In this document: positions 56,575 to 64,000 of the stretch, piece by piece
How positions within the stretch are numbered: position 1 is the first letter of the stretch
Layout of the letters: the number at the start of each line of letters is the position of its first letter
NCBI GenBank assembly: GCA_010093685.1
Contig: MU006231.1
Coordinates: 668,428 to 732,427, forward strand
From: Ophiobolus disseminans
Lineage: Eukaryota > Ascomycota > Dothideomycetes > Pleosporales > Phaeosphaeriaceae
Direction: 5' to 3'
DNA length: 64,000 bases
Notes under the pieces: model-generated
Told to the model about the DNA's origin: nothing
Seen by the model: the letters and a program-made list of their open reading frames with translations, nothing else
Databases searched by the model: none
Position numbers and translations under genes: made by a program

Positions 56575-58800
56575 TCACTCCACCATTTCCACATCCGGCG
56601 AAGTTTGGAACGCCCACTGCAATATCAAGAGATCATTGGGCAACGCATATAGCGCGGCATCGTCCTTGTATGTGTCTTGATCCCTGATGAACTCGGCAAT
56701 CCCTTGTATCTCCAGAAGTGGGTCCTCTGGCTCTTTCTGTAATTGAGGAGGCTCGTGTGTGGTCCATGGGCCAGGATCAAAGCGCTCCACACTGTCAGCG
56801 AAGTTGCGATAGTCAAGCATCGTAAGCTTCGGCAATGGCTTGAGATCTACAATCAGGTTAGCTACGAGCAATTAGAGAGGCGGTAGTATAGACGTACTCC
56901 CAATATAACAGTCCCACTTGTGTCCCACATCCTCCCCGCAGTCCATACAGGCGAGTCCAGGGTACATGTCTGGGTCTTCTGGAGGCGACTGGACTGGCTC
57001 TGATATCACGTCGTTTGCATCGCGCTGGTCATGAATCTTCTGCTTCTTAGGCTGCAACTGTTTATCGTTTGATGGTGCTAGAGAACGCTTGAGTGGGTTG
57101 GCCGGGTTTGGTGCGGGAGTGGGTATATCATGCCGTTGTAACTTTTTGTTAAGAAGATCTGGTGTGGATGGCTTATGCATGTTTGTGGTGCTGGCGGCCG
57201 TTACTGGAGGATATCCGGTGGTGGATGACGCGCTTCCCGCAGCTGGACGACGATTGGGGTCCGCTAACGGCGGATTTGGGGGCGCCTTCTCGACTGATGA
57301 CAGTGTGTTCAATGGAGATCGGGTGAGAGCAGGGGCGTTTGGCAGCGAGTGGTTCAGGGTAGGTGCATTGGGCGATGGCTCGCTATTCCAAGGAAGGGGA
57401 TCATTCGATAGAAGTGGTCCTTCCGAGTCGAAAGAATCGTGGTCTAGTGGTGGCGGCCTGCTAGGTAGTAGCTGTGCTTGTTCATATTGGTGCGAAAAAT
57501 GCTGTGCGCGTTGTTGCGCAAGCTGCTCTGCATGTTGTTTCGTGAGCTGCTCTGCCCGTTGATTCGCAAGCTGTCGAGCATGTTGTTTTGTAAACTGTTC
57601 TGCTCGTTGTCTTGCGAGCTGCTGCGCGCGATCGTCTGGTAGCTTCAGGTTCAACGAAGGTCCCAGCGGTGGATTTGGAGAATCCCCCGTGAGAGGCTCA
57701 AAGGGTGAGCTGAAGCCGTACTTGAGCTTATGCAAGGCCGGATCTGACTGCGCGGGAGCAGCGGCATATTGTCGGTCGTTCGCTGTCTGGGTGGATGGGA
57801 ATGAAGGTGGTGAAGGGCGAATCTGATCCAGTCTTTGAGTCTGTAGAATGTCTGGCGCTCCTAAATGTGGCTGGCTGTGGGGAGGCCCAGGTGGCTTACG
57901 AGGCTGCGTGACCTGCCCCCACTGTTGTGCGCCAGAGTGACTCTTTTGATGATCTTGCACTTCATGATGTGTGTACACTTGATCGACTGGAGGTCTATGG
58001 TTATTTCGAGGTTGAGCAGCCTGGCTCCCAGGTTTGCTGTGGTTGTTGGCTTGCGCCTTCTTAGCCTCTGTGCTCCGCGGGGACTGCGATGCGCCTTGAT
58101 TGGCGAGTGGCGGCCCTACCGAAGTTAATTTGGTAGAAGGAAGATGCGCTCTGCTAGTCGCTATACGCGACGGAGGCGTTTGACTCTTTAGACCCGCTGC
58201 AGCGTTCGAATCATGACGGCCGTTCCCATGTGACTGACTGCCTTGTCTTGTATATACGGCATGTAGTCCGGTTGGAGTTCTCGATCCTGGCGACAGAAGC
58301 GCAATATTGGGCGAATGTGTCGATGTCCTCAGTGTTGTAGGCCGGGCAGGTTGCTCTTGCGCTCTCAACACAGCACGCCTGCGTTCCCAGAATTCCTTCA
58401 ACGCTGGATGTGCTGGATAGAGCGGAACTTGGCCGCGAAACGAAAGTTCCTTGCCCAGAAAGCGTCGTATGTCGAACAAGTCGACAAGATGTGCCCTGGC
58501 GTTTCCGACCATAGCGCCCTGCATGTTGGGATCGATGTAGCCCGGGACCCAGCGCAACCTGATGTCGTTATAGGGGCCATCGCCGTCGGCGACACCGACG
58601 AGGATGTCCTCCGGTGTGTGGAGCCCTGTCTCGTATGCGCGATGCTCGTCCTGACGACTGGCGAATCTCCAATATCCATTGTGTCTATGCGAATCGTCGG
58701 GTCTGCAAACAAAGTTTATAAACCTGCCGTGTATGTCCATCGCGAATCCGTGATAAGCCGAGCGATAGGCAGGCTGGTTGCTGGAGTTGAGTGGCGGCAT
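56575..58800 (-). CDS. Hypothetical Pro/Gln-rich protein with a tandem repeat
   Basis: Exons 58800-56898 and 56846-56575 (GTACGT...TTGTAG) give 724 aa. The start at 58800 (MPPLNSSNQPAYRSAYHGFA) is the first ATG of the frame; upstream codons belong to the leader. Residues 1-130 look folded (HGRFINFVCRPDDSHRHNGY, LRWVPGYIDPN). About 400 residues of Pro/Gln/Ser/His-rich disordered sequence follow, containing three 16-residue units near 57480-57630, such as QLANQRAEQLTKQHAE. Near the C-terminus a small possible zinc knuckle, CMDCGEDVGHKWDC, spans the region before the intron, followed by an acidic end. I do not recognise the family. A nuclear or RNA-related role is only a guess. Confidence 0.72.
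57486..57629 (-). repeat. Tandem 48-bp (16-residue) coding repeat, about three units
   Basis: Units translate as QLARQRAEQFTKQHAR, QLANQRAEQLTKQHAE and QLAQQRAQHFSHQYEQ. They form a probable amphipathic helical run. The copy number may vary between strains. Confidence 0.8.
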
Positions 58801-60577
58801 CTCGCAATTGTGGGCGGAGAGTTGAGTCGCGGCGAGGCGGTGGTGAGTGCAAAAGAGATGCAGAGAGAAGGAAGGCGCGCAGAAGGAGCAGGAGGAAGTT
58901 ATGAACCGATGACGATGTGTTACATCTGCAAGGACGAGTATCAACAAATTTTGTAGTCTCACCTAGTTGGGAATACTTCCGCCTTTGGCGCATAGCAACC
59001 GATACTGGAAGTAAACATTCACAGCCGGGACACCATAATGGCCGCAACAGCGATGAATCGCTCGTTATGATCAATATATTTAAACATCTTCACTTTGGTG
59101 AGCTTGACAACTCATTTTGCTAGTCTTGATTTTTGTTACCGCAACCGCCGTTTGCGCAACCGTGAGACGCGACCTGCGTGAACGCGGTGACCTGGATCGG
59201 TGTGCCATCGCGAGCCGCCTAATATCGCCATCAAACATAATTGAAAACACCTAGTAAGCTGTAAATACCACCTCGGTAGTGTTGATAGACTTGCAAGCAC
59301 TTTTGAGAGGTGTGTGCGAAGTTACGTGCAAGAGGTCGCAGGTGTAGTCTTAGCGCGTTACGTCATCGCTGGTCCGCACTTTCTACTCCAACCCATTCAG
59401 ACTCTTTCCATCTCGAACGCAAGATAATTGAATCTTTAAGACGACGCACTGTGCGACACTGCATATAGGGCTATCCCACATATGCTGTCCATCTTTGTAT
59501 AGTGTTTCCGCACACTCACCTTGTCTCTTGAAAACACCCCTGTATCGGCGTACCACGGCCGAGTTCGTTCCCCAATCTCAGTGAAAGCCAATGAGTTCAT
59601 TGAAGTATGACTAAATCTCTTCATCAATAGACATTTAAGCTGTCACATCCTTCCTCCTTACCCCACAGATCGCACCGCACACCTCCTTCACCCAGCCGGC
59701 CGACCTCACAAATATGCCCCATCAAAAAGAGACAAAGGACCTACAACACTCCGACTCCTCTCCAGCCACAGTTGGAACTTCCAACCTAGAGCAAAAAAGC
59801 TAGCCTTCCCATCGACGATATCGCTTCCCTTAGTGGATAGGCGTGAAACCCACTGAAGAGAAGTCGCAACGTATGGACTAACTCGAAAACTCCCTATGCC
59901 AAGAGGGCAGAGGTTTATCACAATGGAGCGCACCGACGTCTGCTTGGGGAGACGATTTGATGGAGTAGTAACAAATGAAAGAGGTTATATAGAGTGAAAA
60001 CGTGTGGGTGTCGAAGTTTGGGGACGTAAGTGAGAGCATTGGGCCACGGACCGGCAGCAATGGTTTGCCTTTGACCCTTACACACTAAAGGCCGCACCAG
60101 AACATAACAATTTCAAAGACTTCCATCAAGACACAGTACATGCAAAGTACCATGTGCAAAGGATCCGAGCATGTTGGGGAGTTGGGCCGCTGTCTCTAAC
60201 AAAGTGCACGTGTGGTGCATCTTGTCTTGTTCCATACAATACTGAGCAACAGAGAGTGCCATCATTATGTTCAACAAGTAATCTAAATCTTGATGCTGTC
60301 GGATAGGATTCAGCTTACTCAGACTACAGTTTCGACCATACCTACGAATCTCATTTCGTAGAAAGCTATATCGTCGCCACAGAAGCTAGTCTCCACTTAC
60401 CTACCTACATGTGGGAAAGACACTGCTGGTCTCGCAACACCGCGAAGAGTCGTCAACAATCAGCAGCTCGAATATACCCCGAGTCGAGATTAAGTCAATG
60501 AAGAACGCCCTCCAAGGTTGACCCTCGAGGATATTTCAGGACGAGCAGACAGCTGCATTTGCGATCGCAGAACCGGC
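58801..60577. other. Intergenic, about 1.8 kb
   Basis: No supported gene. A 29-codon frame at 59714-59803 starts MPHQKETKDLQHSD, reminiscent of transporter N-termini, but nothing follows it. It could be an exon relic or chance. Confidence 0.35.
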
Positions 60578-61659
60578 TTATACTTTGAGCTGCGCCGCGC
60601 TTAAAGGTACATTGGATGCCTTCCCATCGCCCATCGCATTCTGCAGATTGAACCCTCGCGCTTCCTGGCCCGCATTCAGTCCCCACGCCGTCGAGCTATC
60701 GTCATGTACCGTCGTGCGCCGCATATCCCTCACAAACTTGCCCTCAAAGCTCCCACCCGTCGCACGATGCATCACACATGTATTGTCCCACGCGACCATA
60801 TCCCCCTCGCTCAGCCAATCAACACTCATAACATACTTCGGCTGCGTCACATGGCCCAGAAGTCTTTGAAACAGCGTCGCACTTTCCTCCTTCGGCAGCG
60901 GCACACAATCGCTCGTCTCGAGACGATGACAGTGCGTCGAGAGATACAAGTTCATCCGCTCAGACGGCTCGTGCCTCTGCACAATCTTGTGCCTCATCAT
61001 CGGCTCACTCTCAGGCTCGAGATCCGCGAAGAACTCCGGCGACCCTAATTTCCTCGAATGCAATAACGTATGCGCGCCCACCAGATCCCGCTCTAATAGC
61101 TCCTTTTTCAGCTCCTCGTCTAGTTCGTCCCACGCCGTCCGACTATCCGCAAACTCCGTCTCCCCGCCCATCCCCGCTGGCGGTAGCTTCACAGCCCGCA
61201 GCAGCGACCAGCTCGCCCGCCGCGGGTTGAAGCTCGAGTCCACGTGAAACAGCGCGTTACCTTTGTTATAGTGCGCGCGCGGCGAGTCTGGATCGATGGG
61301 ATTGCCCTCTTCGTCCACGTTGCCTGCGTCGAAGAGCTCGTAATGGGTGTACCGGAGTTTGCGGCCGCCAGTGAGGTAGCGCCGGACGTTATCGAGGGCG
61401 CCGATGCGCGAGGAGAAAGATACGTGTTCGGCGTCGGAGAGGCGGGTGGAGCGGAAGACTAGGACGCCGTACTGGTATGGGTGTTAGAGGCATGGCATAA
61501 ACAGGAAAGGAGAAGGCGCACCTGAGCCATTGCGGCTTTGATCTCGCTGAGCTGGGACTCAGACGTGTCCTGGAAGTTTGCGCCATGGACTTCAGCGCCA
61601 TAGGTCGGGTGGAGCGGCGTGATGGATATGGTTTGGAATGGAGCAATGAGGCCTGGCAT
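60578..61659 (-). CDS. TauD/TfdA-family Fe(II)/2-oxoglutarate dioxygenase
   Basis: Exons 61659-61522 and 61471-60578 (GTGCGC...ACCAG) give 343 aa. The start MPGLIAPFQTISITPLHPTY matches the family opening. The iron ligands are H and D in ALFHVDSSFN (HxD) and the distal His in CVMHRATGG. The 2-oxoglutarate-binding Arg is probably in FVRDMRRTTV. GAEVHGANF and AMAQYGVLVFRS are also typical. Fungal members cleave sulfonates such as taurine or oxidise phenoxyacetate-like compounds (family knowledge); the substrate here is open. It has no signal peptide. Intact. Confidence 0.92.
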
Positions 61660-62216
61660 TGCGCTAGGTGTCTAGATTGAGTATCTCAGAAAAGTTTGAG
61701 ATGATTGTGCATAAAAGTTGTCGGAGAGACGTTCAAGCGCGTCGCAGTGTTGACATGTCCTTCCCCGCACGCACCTCCACACGTTCGCAATGTGGGGCCT
61801 ATCGCGACAACGAACAAGCCCTGAGTTTAAGCTGAATACTTACACACTACTCCAATATTCTTTAATACAAGGCGTAGTACCTGCGAAGATATACAGGCTG
61901 CTGCATCAGTCATCGTGTTCATCTTGTTGCAAGAAGCATGCACGAGATCAAGCACAAGTCACACTGCAGCAACGAAGACATGCATTGACGTTTTTTTTTT
62001 GGTCTTTTGTTCATTTTATCAATCGCGACGTAATCAAGAAAACAAGCAATAAATCCGAAAATATCCTGAGCCTCAAAGCCTGTCGATACCCTGATCCACA
62101 AGCCTGAAGCCATCCGTAAATCTCAAGTCTGTGTGTCCATGTTCATGTGTGCGCGAGTGTATGTCCAAAGACCCTTACTGCCACACGTTTCACCAGCAAG
62201 CCAATCATGCCTGCAC
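61660..62216. other. Intergenic, dioxygenase promoter side
   Basis: No gene is seen. A run of ten T lies near 61991-62000. It holds the dioxygenase promoter and the 3' region of the next gene. Confidence 0.4.
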
Positions 62217-63983
62217 TCAGCGCCTCCGGGAACCTCCAGTCTGTGCGTACTTCTCCAGAGCCAGGCGCTGGAGCTCGGCACCGCGCTTCTCGGCGTCGGT
62301 CGTAGCGGTGAAGTTGAAGTCGAAGTTGAGGTCGCTGGACGAGGCGGCGTTGGCGAGGTCCGAGTCGCTGAAGTTGACGTTGGCGGTGCCGTCGTACTGC
62401 GAGAAGTCGAAGTAGCTCTCGGACGAGACGGGGTTAGCGACGTTGTCGAAGACAGACTGGTCGAAGATGTCAGACTGGTCGATGGTGTCAGACTGGCCGA
62501 AGGAGTCGATGGAGGACTGGTCAGCGGCAATGAAGGCAGTGAGCATGCGCGCGTTAGCGTCGTCTTGCTCAGTGGGCTGCTGGTCAAAGGTGGTGTCCCG
62601 GGTGTACGACAAGAAGTCGAAGGAGGTGGCGTGGTTCTGCGCGGCAGTGTCATCGACGTAGCTGCCCTGCTCCGAGGAAGTGATATTGTTGGACTCGTCG
62701 TCGAAGGCGAAGAGGGTCTGTGCGGCGGAGTCCTGGGTGTAGTTGTTATGCTCATAGTCGAAGACGGTATTGTTGAAGTCGTGGGCATGGGCGAAGAAGG
62801 CAGGCTCAGCGAAGTCCTCGATGTAGCGGCGCTCACCTTGGTCGACGTCGTTGACGAACTTCTGATCGAATGACTGCGAGACCAGCTCAGCAGCGTTGTC
62901 GGCGTCGTGGTCTTGCTCTTGGGCGCCAGTGTTGTCGAAGTCTTGACCGAAGGACTGATAGGACGACTCGGCGGTGTCCTCGATGTAGCGACCTTGCTCT
63001 GAGAAGAGGTAGTCGTTGGTGTCGTCGCTGGTGTCGTTCAGGTAAGTGTTCTGCGCATCGAGGGCCTGATCTTGAGTGGCTAGTGAACCAGATGCAGAGA
63101 GCTCCTCGCCGGTAATGGGGTGAAAACCTTGGAGCATAGGCAGCAGTACAGTAGCCTTCTCGACGTGGGTGAGGTTGTCGAACGGCATATCGAGGAGCTC
63201 AGCCATTGAGCGGACAGGCTGACGAAGGGCTTCGGGAGATAGGGTTGTCTGGGCGCCATCGAAGTTGAAGGTGTTGAAGGAGGAAGAAGGGGGAGAGTTC
63301 TTGGACTTGGCCTTCTTCTTTGGCTGTCGCTTGGCCGGTGTCTTCTTGGGAGTCGCATCTTTCTTGGGTGTCGCGTCCTTCTTGGTGTAGCGCCTCTTCT
63401 TTGCGGGAGGGTTGGGCGTTGGGGTTGGAGGAGTTGGATGGGTCATTGCAGTCGGACTTGAAGCGTTGTAGGCATTGCCAAGTCGAGCGCGCTCTTCCGG
63501 CGAGCGCTGCTGGCCCCATGTGTTCTCAATGGGGCCTTGCCCAGTCGTGATGGGACGGGGACGGTTGGGCGGTGTGTCGTCGGTCTCGAAGGCACGTGAC
63601 ATATTCCTCTTGCGAGGAGTAGGCGTCTTGGGCGTCTCAAGCTCGGCGAGACGAGCCTTCAGGGCGGCAATCTCAGCTGCGCGACCCACCTTGAACGGCT
63701 CAGTGGGAGCGCCGTCAGCCACGGAACCGGCCGGCCGAACCTGCTTTCCCGCAGGACCTTGGAGGCTCCCAGTGTACAGAGAGGTAGTCGGAGACTGCCA
63801 ACCCGCACACTGCTCACCTCCATAGCCCTGATTCGGCAAGTGGTTGGCCGGGTTGTCGAAGGCGGTCGTGGAGACGTCCGAGGGCCCGTCCAGGAACGGA
63901 TCTTTCAAGGTCGCGGACACGTTGCCGCCTGGATAGCCTCCAGGGAGGCCGCATTTGAAGTCGAAGTTGGATGTGGGTGCCAT
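62217..63983 (-). CDS. Hypothetical nuclear-looking protein with basic patch and acidic repeats
   Basis: A single exon of 588 aa starting at 63983 (GCCATGG, MAPTSNFDFKCGLPGGYPGG). I do not recognise the family. A short helix (RAAEIAALKARLAEL) is followed by the basic KKRRYTKKDATPKKDATPKK tract, in which KKDATP repeats, as in histone-H1- or AT-hook-like tails. A middle block (ALRQPVRSMAELLDMPFDNL ... KATVLLPMLQGFHP) may be a small folded domain. The C-terminal half is rich in Asp, Asn, Gln and Phe, with repeated Y-x-x-D-[TSF]-A units (RYIEDTAES, RYIEDFAEP, NYTQDSAAQ, SYVDDTAAQ), resembling an acidic activation region. It looks like a chromatin or transcription protein from composition only. 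Confidence 0.75.
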   Translation of the reverse strand: MAPTSNFDFKCGLPGGYPGGNVSATLKDPFLDGPSDVSTTAFDNPANHLPNQGYGGEQCAGWQSPTTSLYTGSLQGPAGKQVRPAGSVADGAPTEPFKVGRAAEIAALKARLAELETPKTPTPRKRNMSRAFETDDTPPNRPRPITTGQGPIENTWGQQRSPEERARLGNAYNASSPTAMTHPTPPTPTPNPPAKKRRYTKKDATPKKDATPKKTPAKRQPKKKAKSKNSPPSSSFNTFNFDGAQTTLSPEALRQPVRSMAELLDMPFDNLTHVEKATVLLPMLQGFHPITGEELSASGSLATQDQALDAQNTYLNDTSDDTNDYLFSEQGRYIEDTAESSYQSFGQDFDNTGAQEQDHDADNAAELVSQSFDQKFVNDVDQGERRYIEDFAEPAFFAHAHDFNNTVFDYEHNNYTQDSAAQTLFAFDDESNNITSSEQGSYVDDTAAQNHATSFDFLSYTRDTTFDQQPTEQDDANARMLTAFIAADQSSIDSFGQSDTIDQSDIFDQSVFDNVANPVSSESYFDFSQYDGTANVNFSDSDLANAASSSDLNFDFNFTATTDAEKRGAELQRLALEKYAQTGGSRRR

Positions 63984-64000
63984 GGTGGTGGCCGATGTTG

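Noticed and set aside
58315..58956. 213-codon plus-strand frame
   Set aside because: It is antisense to the folded N-terminal part of the 56575-58800 gene, whose splice structure and start are better supported.
59714..59803. Short frame resembling a transporter N-terminus (MPHQKETKD...)
   Set aside because: No following exon with transmembrane segments could be found, so similarity of 14 residues is not enough.
62133..62873. 246-codon open frame on the plus strand
   Set aside because: It lies antisense to the acidic C-terminal half of the 62217-63983 gene. Its Val/Gly/Glu-rich composition is the mirror of that low-complexity sequence.
1..64000. CRISPR array, rRNA operon or bacterial operon structure
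   Set aside because: No regularly spaced repeats, and the introns and gene families are eukaryotic.

Overview
The window looks like nuclear DNA of a filamentous ascomycete (Pezizomycotina, probably Dothideomycetes; the class is inference). The evidence is the many short introns of about 46-66 nt with GT..AG ends, fungal-only families (Zn2Cys6 regulators, RTA1, STE3, a fungal fatty acid synthase alpha subunit, a hybrid histidine kinase) and a Tc1/mariner copy carrying RIP-like stop codons. Exon coordinates come from splice motifs read by eye. Frames were checked by requiring the joined exon lengths to be multiples of three.

Layout. 0-3 kb: two housekeeping genes head to head, an RKM4-like ribosomal lysine methyltransferase and KAE1. 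3.2-13.5 kb: a decayed stretch holding an FAD monooxygenase, a metallo-beta-lactamase-fold protein, a C2H2 plus Zn2Cys6 regulator and a cytochrome P450. Each carries at least one disabling lesion, and a dead Tc1/mariner element (11553-13542) follows. 13.8-17.9 kb: an intact Zn2Cys6 regulator and an unusual protein made of two copies of a cysteine-rich domain. 17.9-21.1 kb appears gene-free.

21.1-32.6 kb: a regulator lacking a zinc cluster, an MDR-family reductase, a 1645-aa fatty acid synthase alpha subunit without a phosphopantetheinyl transferase domain, and an RTA1-type membrane protein. The shortened alpha subunit resembles those that make starter units for polyketides, but no beta subunit or polyketide synthase is present here. 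34-40 kb: a low-complexity protein with a probable C-terminal frameshift, a bacterial-looking alpha/beta hydrolase and an SDR reductase. 40-50 kb: an FHA-domain checkpoint-type kinase divergent from the 25-aa ribosomal protein eL41, a STE3-type pheromone receptor and a hybrid histidine kinase. 50-64 kb: a coiled-coil membrane protein, a secreted PHB-depolymerase/feruloyl-esterase-like enzyme, a class C beta-lactamase-fold hydrolase, a repeat-bearing proline/glutamine-rich protein, a TauD-family dioxygenase and an acidic, basic-patch nuclear-looking protein.

The most interesting points are the run of four adjacent, independently broken tailoring or regulatory genes next to a RIP-marked transposon, the orphan starter-type FAS alpha with its neighbours, a GC-AG intron inside a zinc-finger codon region, and the tandem cysteine-rich protein. 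No CRISPR, rRNA or convincing tRNA was seen.
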